Assembly (NCBI RefSeq): GCF_000400935.1
Contig: NC_021280.1
Location: 1,054,001-1,118,000 of the forward strand
Source of the DNA: Spiroplasma chrysopicola DF-1
GTDB lineage: Bacteria; Bacillota_I; Bacilli_A; Mycoplasmatales; Mycoplasmataceae
Direction of reading: 5' to 3'
Length of the DNA: 64,000 bases
Both the position numbers and the translations under genes were made by a program. A model generated the notes under the pieces. It saw only the letters and a list, made by a program, of their open reading frames with translations. It had not been told where the DNA came from and did not search any database. Of the stretch, positions 12,006 to 24,917 are shown in pieces. The stretch's first letter is position 1; each line of letters begins with the position of its first letter.

Positions 12006-12430
12006 TGGTGGAGGTGGCGGGAATTGAACCCGCGTCCACAAATGCTTTCCTCTTATAATCTACAGTTTAGTTCTATCAGCTTTATTCATAATTTAATGGT
12101 AGGACAGAACAACTAATTAAATTACTAGGTAATTTGGAACCAAAAATAATACCATTACCTCTTATTATTCCGGTTAGATTATTTTTTTTCTTACGATAAA
12201 AACTATTAACCTACAACTAGTTTCTATTACGGCTAACTAAAACTCTAACAGCGAGTTAATTAAGCAGCTAGCATTGAACCAGCAAATTGATTATTCATCA
12301 TGAATGCTGGCATTTCAATTTTATCTTCTTTGTTGTTTTTGTTTGCGTTTCTTCAAACCTAGTAGCATTATAGTCTGCCAAACTACTGCCTATAAAATTC
12401 AACCACTCCTGTCGAAACCTAGACACCCCC
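12006..12430 (-). ncRNA. ssrA: Transfer-messenger RNA (tmRNA)
   Basis: 425 nt. The 5' end GGGGGTG pairs with CACCTCC before ACCA at the 3' end, giving the tRNA-like acceptor stem, and the 3' part contains the GGGTTCAATTCCCGCC T-arm. The RNA rescues stalled ribosomes. The tag frame resumes at GCA and encodes ANKNNKEDKIEMP, then AFMMNNQFAGSMLAA and TAA. The 28-residue tag ends in MLAA, close to what I recall for Spiroplasma kunkelii. CCA is encoded. Confidence 0.97.
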
Positions 12431-12438
12431 ATACTATA

Positions 12439-12466
12439 ATTATAAACCTTCTGTAAAAAAGCACAA
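12439..12466 (-). promoter_or_regulatory. Promoter of ssrA
   Basis: -35 TTGTGC (12461-12466), 16-nt spacer, -10 TATAAT (12439-12444), 8 nt before the mature tmRNA 5' end. This implies little or no 5' processing. Confidence 0.8.
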
Positions 12467-12468
12467 TA

Positions 12469-12504
12469 AAAACTCATTTAATCGTTTTTGATTAAATGAG
12501 TTTT
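12469..12504 (-). terminator. Terminator after the 698-aa lipoprotein gene
   Basis: Perfect 15-bp inverted repeat (arms AAAACTCATTTAATC and GATTAAATGAGTTTT) with a 6-nt loop and a T-run on the minus strand. It overlaps the ssrA -35 by only a few bases. Confidence 0.9.
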
Positions 12505-12514
12505 AGAATGAAAT

Positions 12515-14611
12515 TTATAATTTTGAAATGGTGTTAAAAACAAAATATCCGTTAACTTTTTTAACAACGACATTATATTCAATATCATTATATTTAATAG
12601 TTTCTGTTAACTGAACAATTTCGTTACCATTATAGGTAAAATCTTGTTTCATAACCGTAATTTCGGTTTTTAAAGCTGTTAGTCAACTATTTTTAATGTC
12701 ATTAAATAGTTTTTGAGCAACTTCATTTTGTTTATTAGCACTTGCCTGTAAATTTTTTAAAACATCGGCTAAGATAGGCAGTAAGAAACTAGATTTTTCA
12801 AAAATTTCATTAAGATATCATGCTACGGAATCTACTGCAAAAGTGCCATCTGACTTATAACCTAAAACTTCCAATAATTTTTCTGGATTGCTAACAGCTT
12901 GTTGCAATAAAGTTCCTTTATGTTCCTTACCATTTTCATCTGTTCAAACTGTTGGTTGCGATAACTTATCAAAAGTTTTTGCTAAATAAACTGTTGAAAA
13001 ATCATTAGTACTATCAATTTGCGCATATTTATCAATAATTCCAGCATCTTTTGCTAATTTATTTAAAAAGTCTGTAATTGAATTATCACCTAAAATATTA
13101 GTAATTAAGTTATCACTTAAAATTTCCTTTAACGGTATTGTCAATAATTCTCTTAAGTTATTAATTGGAAACTCATTTTTTGATTTTTTCTCCACAGAAT
13201 TAGGTGAGAAAATTTCGAAAACATCTAATAAGTCTTTAATTAATTGACCCTTATATAATGCATCAAATCCTTTTGTACTTCGATCTGCCATTTCTTTTAA
13301 TTGTTTTTTTTGGTCTGGATCATTTACTTGACTCATTACTAATGTAAATAATTGAGATGCTCCATCATCATTTATAACAAAAGATTTTACTAACTTCGTT
13401 AGACCAGCTTTAAAAAATGCTTCTTCAAAAAAATTTAAATCCAAAGTATTTACAAGACTTTGTATTAAAGTAGTTACCAAATTTCAATAGCCATTATAAT
13501 CTGATTTATCTTCCGATAAAAACAAAATTTGGAAAAGTTTCATTAAATGAAAACCATTCGGATCATCATCACTAGTTGTAAAATAATATTGAATATTTAC
13601 AATTAGTTTTTGAAAATTAATATTAGTTTCTGTATTGTAATTTTTCTGACGTACTTCGTTAATAATTGTTGAATTATCTTTTGTTGGACTAAAAAGATAT
13701 TCATTATATTCAAGAATATTTGGTTTATATTGGCGATATTGATCAAATTGTTCAATATAAACAAATAATGTTCTGACAAAGCGTAATAATTCAGCAATAA
13801 ATGGTAAACTATCAATTAAATCTAAGTTAAATGTTGCCTTGTTTTCAATTAAATTGGTAACATTTTTTTCGATTATTTTTAATGCTTCTTGATAATGGTT
13901 ATCTAATTCGTCAGATGAAGATAATCTATAGTTAATTGTTGTTCGATTTTCAGATGGATTTAAAAAAGCGTCTATCGAATTACTTAAACTAATAATTCCA
14001 GAATTTAAAACTTCTTGGTAAGTAAAACCCTCATAAATTGAATCATCAAAAGCATCTTTAAAAGTTAGTAAAGTATCTTGATCTACAATATTCCCCAACA
14101 TTTTTATTAAATTTGGTGATATAAATTCTCATAGTAACGGCATATTTAAAAAGATTTGTAAGGCCCCAAATAATCCTTTTTCTTCAATTAGTTTAATTAA
14201 TATTGGAATAATACTTCCTAATTGGCCTAAAATATTATCACTAGCAAATTCTGGTTTTTTACCTTCTAACTGTAAATCAGTTGTAAAATCTTTACTATAT
14301 AAATTTTCATTAAAGTATAAACTACTGATATCTCCTAAATATGAGTATTTATTAACCCCTTCACTTTCATCCACAGGCGCATTAACAATGTCTCCTTTTG
14401 TGAAGTTATTAATAATATAGTTAGCATCATATCCCTTTTCATTACCAACAATCATTGCTCGAGCAAAAGAATTTGATGCTAAAGCTAAGTTAATTTTTGA
14501 ATTACCTAACGCTGCTTGCACCGCTTCAGAAGTTTTAGTACATGCTGTCACTGAAGCAACCCCAGAAAAGGTTAATACTGTTGCTCCTAACAAACTTAGT
14601 AATTTTTTCAT
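12515..14611 (-). CDS. Large lipoprotein of unknown function (698 aa)
   Basis: The signal peptide MKKLLSLLGATVLTFSGVAS ends in the lipobox VTAC, so the mature protein begins at Cys24 and should be anchored on the outer face of the membrane. The rest is acidic and Asn/Asp-rich, with many short hydrophobic helices, and has no motif I recognise. Three TGA-Trp codons would split it under the standard code. The start lies 1 nt after the GDSL lipase stop, with AAAGGAGTGAG as the RBS inside that gene, so the two are co-transcribed and probably coupled. Confidence 0.85.
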
Positions 14612-14612
14612 T

Positions 14613-15764
14613 TTATTCTCACTCCTTTACAAGTTTTGCTAATTCCTCACTCATGTAACGATGAACATTTGCTGTTGGGTGAACATCATCAAAAAAGAAA
14701 TGATTATTAAAGTCCTCAGTTGTCATACTTGGTGCAAGTTGCGATTCAAGCTCTCCTCCTGAAAAAATTTTTTCAATTAAATCACTTTCATCTAATATTG
14801 TTACTGGATCTGTTATGTTATATTTTGTTGTTAAATCATTCGCAAAAGTATCTAACAAACTTTTTGTATTACTAAATAAATCATACATCTTAATACTATT
14901 TGGATAATATTGATTAACTGTGTCAATAAGTTTTTTAGTTTCGTAATTAATTTTTTCTCCTAATAAGTTAGCTTTATCATGTACTAATTCCAGTTCTTTT
15001 TCACGCTCATTAGTCGGAAGTTCTGGTTTATAAATAGCATTATAACGAGGAATATATTGCACATCTGGGGTATTCATAAATAGAATATGACGCGCCCCAT
15101 TATTAGTTAAAGTGAAAAAAGTATTTCTTAAATTGACTAACATTTCATCTAATAGTTTATTTTGTTCAACATTTGAAACATTATCATTTAACATTGCCAT
15201 CATATCATTACCACCAATTTCAATAAAGATTAGTTCATCAGAAAATAATTGATGTTGTTGAACAAGATATTTCGCTTGTTCTTCAATTGAGACATTGTTA
15301 ATAATCATTCCCATTGCTCCCTGCATTTTAGCAGCTGTTGCGCCTCCAACGGCATAATTACGACGAGGATTACTATAATTATTAAAATACTGAACATCAC
15401 TGTTACGAATTGCTGACCCAAAACCAAGTTTATCACCTAGTAATACACCAGCTGTTTCACCGTTGGTAAAACTACCATTCTCATAATTACCAGTCATTTT
15501 AACTGGTAAATTCGTTTTTTCATAAATTACATTTTCAATTCCATGTGAATCACTTAGACTATCGCCTAAAATATAATAGTTTGAGAAGAAATTACCAGCA
15601 ATACGATCATCAATTGCTTTTGTTTTATCAAGATTTGTTCCAATTAATTGCAAATCTTTATTTAAATCAATTCCTTCTCCTTGGGGAATACTACAACTAA
15701 TAATACTAGTAGCTGTTGATGTTGTCACAACCATCGCCCCTAAGACACTTAATAATTTTTTCAT
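14613..15764 (-). CDS. GDSL/SGNH-type lipase or esterase, lipoprotein
   Basis: 383 aa. The signal peptide MKKLLSVLGAMVVTTSTAT ends in the lipobox IISC. All four SGNH blocks are visible: GDSLSD (nucleophile Ser), the AVGGATAA Gly, GGND (Asn), and DDVHPT (catalytic Asp and His) near the C-terminus. Secreted enzymes of this kind release fatty acids from lipids; for Spiroplasma host lipids are a likely source, by inference. The true stop is TAA at 14613 after an in-frame TGA-Trp; the last residues are VKEWE. It lies between a membrane protein and a large lipoprotein in one operon. Confidence 0.9.
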
Positions 15765-15798
15765 CTTGGTTACTCACTCCTTTTATAATTTAAATAAG

Positions 15799-16698
15799 TT
15801 ATTTTCTTTTAATAGTAATTAAGACAATCATTGGAATTGCTACCCCAAATACAATTGGTGTTAAAACAAGTAAAAAAACAAATCCCGTTTTAGCTAAATT
15901 AATTCCTAATGTAAAATTGGGATGATATAAATCGTTTACTGTTATATCAGTTGGTCGATCACTTTTGGTTAAATTATGGTTTTTAAAAATATTAGCCTCA
16001 ATCATCTCAACAATAACATTATTTTGAACATTAAAAAATCAAACCTTGTTATTAACAATATAAGTTCCAGCGGAACTATTAATCTTAATTCCATCCGGTT
16101 TTTGACTTGTATACTGCATTAAATAATCATAAGTTGTTTGGTCAATTGTTGTTTGTTGATGTAAAGCATCATCATGTGTTGCTTTTGCAAAAATACTTTT
16201 GATTCCCCCTGGTTTAAACAACCATGCTAAACCAGTATGAACATATCCATAATTATGGTATTTTTCTGCCACACTTTTATCAAATTCAATTAAATCATGT
16301 GAAATCGTATTTAAATCTACATCTTGTTTTTTCTCAATTGCTGTTCCCCATGTTTTATCAAATCATTGTTTTGCATAAGCACTATATTCTTCAATTAAAT
16401 CTTGACGGTCATTATTTTGCTCATAAAAATTAATTGTTGAAACTGCATCAGCAATATAAGTATTAAGAATTCCATTTTCCATAATTATTTGAAATGAATT
16501 GTTCTGCCCATCCAAAACAAATTTATTTTTTGGAATTTTCTCGTCAATTTGTTTTTCGACAGAATTAATAAATTTCAATGATTCTAATCCCATCCCCGGA
16601 ATGGAAAATCCAATTCCCAAAACAAAAAATAGAGTCATTACTCCTGCTAAAGATGATAGTCAAATTACTTTCATCTTTTTGGAAAGATTATTAAACAT
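15799..16698 (-). CDS. Membrane protein with large external domain, unknown function
   Basis: 299 aa. A membrane segment at residues ~11-34 and another at ~268-292 flank a polar domain of about 230 residues, probably outside the cell. No known family recognised. TGA-Trp codons lie at several sites. The ATG at 16698 has AAAGGAG. It is first in the operon with the GDSL lipase and the 698-aa lipoprotein. A possible -10 TATAAT is at 16784-16789, about 50 nt from the IS3 element's left end. Confidence 0.75.
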
Positions 16699-16840
16699 TG
16701 TTTTATCTCCTTTATTAAATTTTAAATCTATTAAATCATTTATTTTTTATCTTTAGTTATCCAGTTGAATTTAGCTTAAAATAATTATAACTTTTATTTT
16801 TTGGAAATGCTAGTTAAAAAACAAAAAAAAGTTAATTTAC

Positions 16841-18116
16841 TGAATACCTAAAATAAAATAGACACATAAAAAGTTACTTATGTGTCATAATTTTATTGAA
16901 AGGTATTCTTTTATTATGGGAACAAAATGATTTACAAAAAACGAAAAACTTAATATTTTAAAATATTACAAAGAAAATGGTTGAGCAAAAACAATTAAAA
17001 AATTTGAAATTTCAACACCAACTTTATCTCGTTGAAAAAAGGCAGTTAAAATTAGTGGAGAAAAAGCGTTAGAACCAGGAAATGGTCTACAATCTAAAGG
17101 AATTCGTCGACCAGGGCGTCCAAAAAATCTTAATTTTGAATTAATGACAAAAAAAGAATTAATTGAGTATATTGAAATGATTCAAGATGTAAAAAAGTCC
17201 TTGCCCAAATCGAAAAAGAAGAAATTTCAAACGATTTGGTCCTTAAAGAAAAAATACAAGATTAAATATTTATGCAAAATTTTAAATGTTTCTAGAGCTG
17301 GTTATTATAAATGATTTAATGCTGGAATGAAACTTTTTAATAAATGGAATAATACAATTGCAAAAATAGTTAAAACGTTATTTCTAACTTTTAAGAAAAT
17401 TTATGGATATAATATGTTAACACTAATTATTAATAAACTATATAATTGAAATTTAAAACCTCATATTGTCTATAGATATATGAAAAATATGAATTTAAAA
17501 TCAATTATTAGAATAAAAAAATTTAATTATAAATTATCTTCTGGTAACAAAAGACATGAAAATATCATGAATCAAGATTTTTCAACCACAGATATTAATC
17601 AAAAAATAGGAACAGACATAACATATTTATTAACAAGCGACAAAACCTATTTTTTATCAATAGTAAAAGACTTTCATACTAATGAAATTTTGGACTACCA
17701 AATCAGTAATAATTTAGAAAAAGAATTTGTCTTTAAAAACATAATTAATTCTTGAGTAAAAGCTGGAAAGCCATCAACTTGAGTTCTACAATCAGATCAA
17801 GGTTTTCATTATACAAATTCTGATTATGAAAAATTATGCAATTATCTTGGAATTACGATTTCAATGTCCAGACGTGGAAACTCTTATGATAATGCCCATA
17901 CAGAATCATGATTTGGTACTATGAAAACTGAATTTTTATATCATATAAAAAGAAAAAAACGAACAGCCAAATGAATTATTGAAAATCTACCTAAATATAT
18001 CTATTTTTACAATAATTTTAGACCACAAGCCAAATTAAAAGGAATGAGTCCTGTTCAATACAGAAAATCATCCCTTCAAGTAACTTTTTAATTGTCTATT
18101 TTTCTTGACATATTCA
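16841..18116 (+). mobile_element. IS3-family insertion sequence, apparently intact
   Basis: 1276 bp. The imperfect terminal inverted repeats are about 37 bp long and both start TGAATA; some 29 of 37 positions match, including a shared AAAATAGACA and TAAAAAGTTAC. The element is flanked by TAC on both sides (16838-16840, 18117-18119), consistent with a 3-bp target duplication. It carries one full transposase frame. It sits between the 3' end of a giant permease gene and the promoter region of the next operon, both on the minus strand. Confidence 0.88.
16916..18091 (+). CDS. IS3-family transposase, OrfA and OrfB in a single frame
   Basis: 391 aa with TGA as Trp. The N-terminal ~90 residues are a helix-turn-helix OrfA-like part (KTIKKFEISTPTLSRWKK). 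Residues from ~120 are OrfB: YLCKILNVSRAGYYKW, then the DDE integrase core with Asp in GTDITYLL, Asp in LQSDQGFHYT and Glu in AHTESWFG, and an FYNNFRPQ block near the end. IS3 elements normally need a -1 frameshift to join the two parts; here both are already in one frame. At 17191-17197 the slippery A AAA AAG lies at the junction, where a -1 shift would instead give a short product ending at a TAA about 22 codons later. Confidence 0.9.
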
Positions 18117-18153
18117 TACATTAACTTTTTTAATCATAATTGTTGTTAAATAA

Positions 18154-21100
18154 TTAAATCTCACTAGCATTGACTTGTTCTTGAATACTCATATTCTTAA
18201 TTTTTTGAATTGAAATTCAATAAGTTATTGCATAAATTAATAAGATAACTCCTCCCGTAATTGGTAAAACTAATCATGGGAAACTAAATGGAATAACATT
18301 TTGGGTTATTGTTGAAAAGGTGAAAACTCCTAATTTAGCAATTAATCACATTACTGTTACTCCGACTGCTCAAGCAAGAATCACAAATGGTGTGAAAATT
18401 CCTAATGTTAGACTATTTACTTCTCAGTTTGAATAACCTAATGCTTTCATTACCGCAATAAATTTCAAATAACTATTAACAAAGAAATCTGTCATAATAT
18501 AAATAATAATAATTGCGGTAATAATAGTTAATAAGACATAAATAATGGATAAATTATTTGATACAATTGATATTTTTTTAATAACATCACTTTTAACACC
18601 AATAAATTCATTTTCCGTACTGGCAGGAAAGATTTGACCATTAATAAAGTTATTAACTGAATATGATCCATCTTGTGAAGATAAATTAAAACGCGTTGTT
18701 AAGTCAACTTGGTCTTGATACTTACTAAATTTTCCATTAAATCATTGTAATGGATTAGCAGAATTACCCTGGCCATATAAGTTATCTTCAGTAACTGGAT
18801 ATCCTAAAATATTATTAGCGACATTTTGATTAATATAAGCTCTTGGCACATCATAAGAATTTTGAATTCCAACAACATGATAGGTTGTTTTAACATCATT
18901 GTCGGTAATTTTTAATAACCCTTGGCGCATCGCCTCACTATATCAAGTTGTTGGGAAACCATTGTTCAAAACCCCAATTCCCGTAATTACCTCATCAATA
19001 CCTGTATCAAAAGGACGAACTAAATAATAATCTGAGTATTCTTTAACAACTTTTGATGCTTTTGCATCTAGTAACCCTGGTAAAAAATGTCCCGTTGTTT
19101 GACTTTGTGATTGAGTTAAAAATTCACCAGGTTTAAATATATTTTTAGGAATTTTTAACATGAAATTTTTTAAATTATAATATTCTTGAAAATTACCATT
19201 TTCATCAGTAAATCCATACTTGCTTTTTTGTTCCCCAATCGTTAATTTTGTTAAATCAATTGTAAAGGGATCAATATTTGCTTGAATATTTCAATCATCA
19301 TCCCCGTAACTTCATAGCGATGAAGAAACAGGTTTTTGATAAACCTCATTGCTTTGACTATTAGTTGTACTTTCAACTTCATTACCAAATTCTAATAACT
19401 TTTTATTTGTTGTCCCTGTAAAATTTGAACCTACTTTTAAATTACTAATTAAAGCGGCTTTTTGATTAATAACAATTGGAACTGACTGTTTTGTCGGGTC
19501 AATTTTTTTACTATCTGCTAATGCCCCCCGTGCTGGCAGAATAATTGTTTTATTATTTTCATTAATTCCATATGTTTTAATATTATACTCATTATTCCCA
19601 CCATCACTACTTTTTAAGTTAAAAGCAGTATACAGGTCTTCATTTTTTTGATTATAAGTTGAAGTTCCAAAAGTAAAATTAAATTGTTGGATTGTTAAAT
19701 CATCTTTTAATCACATATTACGAATATTATTTGGAATAATATCATTAACAGAATAGCTCAAACAGTAAGCTCATTGATCTGCTAGAGATTGTCCTGGATC
19801 AGGGGTAACTGTTGGTTTACCAAATATTTTTGGGAAAACTTGACACATTAAATTATTAATTTGGTTTACTGTTCCCGGAAATTTTCTAGCTGTCTCAACA
19901 AAAGCCCCAATTGATAAACTGGCTCCTTTCCCAGCCATAAAGTTAAAAGCAATCATATCACTAATGTTTTGTGAATACTTTTGAATATCCGCTGGGCTGG
20001 TAATATCTGATAATTTAACTCACCCACTACCATTATTTAAATACTCCGCAAAAAGCGAGTTATTTGTTATTGGATATGTTGGTGATAAACTACTGTTTGG
20101 CCCATTTCATTTATAACTCTGATAGCGCGAAAAAGGAATATTTCCAACAACATAATTATAATTATAATCATTTTTATAATTTAAATTACGATAGTATTCG
20201 TCACTAAACTTATTAATTGAAGTTGGAATAAGAACAGAAAAAGTTAGACTTAAACTAGCAATAAAGAAAGTTAAAAAGAATCATCCAATTTTTTTGCTAG
20301 ATGTAATCATCATATTGAAGCGGAATTTTGTTGTGAATCTTTTAAAACTAACACGATTAAAAATTCTTTCTGTTCATTTTGGAGTCTCAATATTTTTGTT
20401 TGGATTAATTAAATCCAAGGGGTTTTTATTTAATTGTCGCCATGCGGTAAATCAAATCGCAGCAATGCTAACTAACCCAATTACTAAAAAAGCAAATAAG
20501 AGTGGGTAGCCTGATACCATAAAATAATTTGGAATAATAAAGTAATTGGTAAAAATTGCAATCAATGGTATTTGAATAACTAAACCAATCGCTCATCCAA
20601 AGGGAACCCCAATTATCGTTGTAATTAATGCATATGATAAGTAGCTACTAGTAATTTTTGTGCTACTATAACCATTGGCCTTTAAAATTCCATTCGTAAT
20701 TGTTTCTTGTTTAATAATTTTTTTAATTAAAATGGATAAGGTAAAAACTAAGATAATCAAGAAAATTAAGAATAAAGCGAAAGTAAAGATTTGATAGATT
20801 AAAATTGCTCGACCCATTAAGGCATAACGATTATAAACAATTGAAGAATCTTCCTTTGTTGACAGTTTTAAATCTTTATTATTTGGTTGATGTAAACTAT
20901 GATAATCTGAAGCAATTAAACTAGTTAGTCTAAGCGTATCTTTATTCTGATCTGAGCCATTGTATTTAAAAAACATTGTACTATTTTCTTCAATATTGGT
21001 TGGAGTAGCAATTGTATTACGAATTCAGACTGATGGTGCAACATAAACGATTGCATCTTGTTTGGGGTCAGGAAAAGTATCAGTATCATAAATTGTTGGA

Positions 21101-22509
21101 TAAATATTCAAAGTATCTCCCCCAATTGCTCCGACAAATAATTGATTATTTTCACCAATTGTAAATGAATCACCTAAGTTTAAATTATTTGCTTTCGCAA
21201 ATTGAGGCGAAATAACTGCATAAACAGCATGGCTTGGATTACTTGGGTCAAAACCCGGATATTTCTCAATAAGTTTTAATTGATCATATGCAAGTAAATG
21301 CTCTCAATTAATTACTTTGTAATTACTACTACTCGATAAATCTGAATATTCAAATTGTTGGCGAAATTGCAACTTAAAGTTGCTTCTCGCACTAACTAAC
21401 TTGTAATAAGTTGACATGAACTGAAACGGTCCATATTTAGTTCCTTGCACTAGCTCATTAAAGTCATTGTTATTATTATTTTCATTATAGAAATCATTAA
21501 TGCTAAACACTGCATTTTTGATATTTAAATTGTACCCAACAGGATTAAGTTTTTCGACTGGTTTCGAACTATAAAATAATTCTAATTGTTTAGTCAAAAT
21601 AGAACTTACCTGGGGATTTTTAACTAAGATACTTAAACTACCATCTAATCCTTTTGTAAAAACTTCTTTTTTAATTCCCTTTACATCCGGAATATTTTGT
21701 AAATGTTCTTCTGGTTGGCTAAAATCAACATGCTGTTGCCACTGCGTTGTTGAGTTAGCTGGATTTGGATTAACAAAAGCAATTAGTTTAGCTTTTAATT
21801 CCTCTTCATTTGGTGGTTCTCTTAAAACTGTTGAATTTGGAATTGGATTTTGAATTAAATAATTTAAATAATCAATTAATAAATAAATTGTGTTTTTTGC
21901 AATATCACTACAAACGAAATTTGCCATAAAATCTTGAATTTGTTGCCGTTGTTCATTAGAATTTATGTTATGATTTTGGTCATAAAACTGACCAATTAAT
22001 GAGTTTTTAAAAACTGCTGATTGAAAATTAAATCGATATAAACCATCGTTTAAAAAAGTTATTGCTTTTGATTGTTTATTGGTAAAAGTAATATTTTGAA
22101 CTTCCGTACGACTTGTATTAAAAGTAATTTTAATATCAACATTATCATCTAAGGCTTGCAAAGCCCCATTACGCCCAATTTCCAAAAATGGTAAAGTTTG
22201 CGCTGATTTGTCTTGGTCGATACTAAACTGATTACTTTGTTCAGTAATTAAATGATAGTCCGCTCCGAAAGCATACCATGGTGTAATTGTTGGTATATCA
22301 AGTGTTTTATTTTTTTTACTGTTAAAATTAGCTAAATAATCATAGTCAAAAGTTCCAGCTCCCATAAAATGATAGCCACTTACTAAACGTTCGTTAACTA
22401 TCCAAGATGCTGAAGATAAGACTGACAAAAGAACGGCCAAAATAATAAATATTATAACTTGTGTCTTTTGTTTAACAATATTTTTAAGACTTTGTCAAAA
22501 TAATAGCAT
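18154..22509 (-). CDS. Giant FtsX-type ABC transporter permease (1451 aa)
   Basis: One open frame across many TGA-Trp codons. It has a membrane span at ~20-42, a large outside domain (~45-550), a three-span block (~565-690) that includes ITNGILKANGYSSTKI (typical MacB/FtsX cytosolic loop), another span (~735-760), a second outside domain, and a last three-span block (~1310-1440) with the matching VMKALGYSNWEVNSLTL. This is the eight-span duplicated FtsX layout, several times larger than usual. No ATPase gene is next to it; the partner is presumably elsewhere. Such permeases act in lipoprotein or lipid extraction or in mechanotransmission, so the function here is open. It follows the 768-aa lipoprotein gene by 25 nt without a clear RBS. 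Confidence 0.8.
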
Positions 22510-22534
22510 ATCTAATAATCTTTAACTATTCTTT

Positions 22535-24841
22535 TTAATAATATCTATCTTCGTTATAATATCAAACAAAATCAGTAAGTAAAAAACTTCGGTATTTATC
22601 TTTTGAAATATTATTATCAGAACCTAGCATTGGAACTAAATTATCAAATTGAACAACATAACTATATTTAATTTGATCACTATGATTAATATATGCATTA
22701 CCATTCCCATCATATTCAGCTCAATCTTTTAACTTTCACGCTGAATCTTCTTTTGGTTCAATATTATAGCGGTCATCAATTCCTGCTTGGTCAATTCAAC
22801 TTGGTGAATTCCCACTTGCTGGATCAGTATATCCTAAAGATTTAACATGTTTATCTAATTTAGTTGAAGCATCTTTTGGCCCATAATAATCTAATTGGTA
22901 ACGAATGCTTGCAACATTATTACCATCCATTTTAACAACTCCTAAATCTGTATTGTCAACTCCTTTTCCTGATGCAGTAATAAATCATTTATTATCAAGA
23001 AAAATGTTGTCAAATCAATCTTGACGCATTGCTTCATTAATTTCTTTTAACATTTTTCCAACATAACCTGATTCTGGATTTAATACTTGTTGAATAAAGT
23101 TGTACATCATATTATTGTCAGAATCTAAATTTTCTGCATCCCCATGGGCTCAAATATTAAACATATCAAATAACGAACCTTTTGTATAAGATTGTGTTTC
23201 ACTATTAAAACCATATGATTTTAATACTAACTGTCCGTAAGCACTATTGGGATCAACTGATGATAAATCAGCATTATAACCTTCAATGCCTTTTTTTTCA
23301 GCATTATAAACCTCAATTACATTATCAACATTATGTGAATTAATAGTATAGTTCCCACTTGTATCAATTTTGAAGAATCAGTTTGCAAATCCTCCCATTC
23401 CACGTAATAAACTATAAAAATCAAAATTATTTGATTTAACCAATGACATTACTGTCCGAATTAATGAAATTGCTTCGTCTATCATTGGCATACTACTAAT
23501 AATGCCTTCAAAATCTGAAATTACTTTTTGCAAGTCAGTTTTTAAAACTGCGTTTAATTTTTGCGCATCAAAATTATTTCCCGCTTTAGCAATTGCGGCT
23601 TTAAATCAGTTAGCTAATTTAGCATAAGTTTCTAACAATTCATCTTTATGCTCTGGGTACTCTGGATTCTCAAGATCTAAAAACTGTTCTTTGCTTGAAT
23701 CTGTCATAAATGGTAGCATATCTTTTTTTAAATTAACAATTAAATCTGATAGTCTTAAGTCATTATCTGAAACTTTAATTGTTGTGTCTTCAACAACTGA
23801 TTTGTCAAAAACTTGTAAAATACTTGCACCGTCAATAACATTTTTTTCAGTATCAAATCATTTTTCCATAACTAAAGATGCTAATAATAATGGCATTGCT
23901 AATAATAAAGCAGCATTTCTTGGTCCAGAAGAATAGCTAGTTTTTGCAAATGGCAAAATTTGAGTAAACTCTTGCAACATTTGCAATTCAATGCCAGGTC
24001 GGAAAGCAGTTAATAAATTAATTGCCATATTAAAATATTTTAAACCATACAAATTGTTTAAATTACTTGATTGGTTAGCAATTGCTTTCCCAAAAACAAT
24101 TTTATCTTTATCACTATTTTGATATGACATTTCAGTTGTTGTTGGGGCAAATTGGGCTGAGTTATGATAAAGCAGATTTGAAACACCTGCATGCCCATTA
24201 TCGTTAAAATAAGGGAAGTTTCATGACCCTGCACCAGTTGAAGCAATATATTTTTGAATTGCAGCTGAGTCTCTAACTAGAGTATTACTTAATGCCCCAG
24301 TATCATATTGTGCTCAAGCAACATTTTCCTTAACACTAAAATCTGTATAGCGCCCTGTTCCATCCTTTTGTGTTGATGGATGACTGTTATTAAGGGCCGG
24401 GTCTCATTCAGTCATTGCGACCATTGATGACATAAGATCATAGGTATTGGCTCCACCTTTGTAATTAGGATCTGTTGCTAATCATGGATTTCAAGTAAAG
24501 TTATTTAATTTTTTATATTCTTTTACATAATCATCAATTTTAACTTCTTGTCCTGATTTTGTTAGATAAGTTCCTTTTAAATTATTTCCAACATTGTTTA
24601 AAAAATAATTAATTGTTGGTAACGCATAAGTATTCATATTCTCATGACGTGAGGCAATTAAAATTTTTGCCAACGTACTAGTATATTTAACTTGGTTACG
24701 AAGAACAGGATCAATTTTTTCAACTTCACTATCAAAATACTTTGCAGTAGGCGTTCCTACTTTTGCATGACAAGCTACTAATGTTGTTGTACTAGTTGTT
24801 GTCAGAGTTGTTACACTCAAAATTGCTAATAATTTTTTCAC
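22535..24841 (-). CDS. Large lipoprotein of unknown function (768 aa)
   Basis: The signal peptide MKKLLAILSVTTLTTTSTTT ends in the lipobox LVAC. The mature part has many Asn, Asp, Trp (mostly TGA) and aromatic residues and a hydrophobic stretch around 310-330 (NAALLLAMPLLLASLVM) that may be a second membrane contact or a buried helix. No family recognised. It lies between a polytopic membrane protein and the giant FtsX permease, suggesting one surface complex or a permease with its accessory lipoprotein (inference). RBS AAGGAGTG precedes the ATG. Confidence 0.85.
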
Positions 24842-24917
24842 TTTTTTTCACTCCTTAATAATTTTAATTTGTTAATACATCGTTATTACATAAATATATT
24901 ATTAAATTTGTTAAGGA

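Noticed and set aside
18154-22509. Series of short fragments suggesting a decayed permease
   Set aside because: All fragments are in one frame and separated only by TGA, which is Trp here; I read through several joints and found no TAA or TAG.
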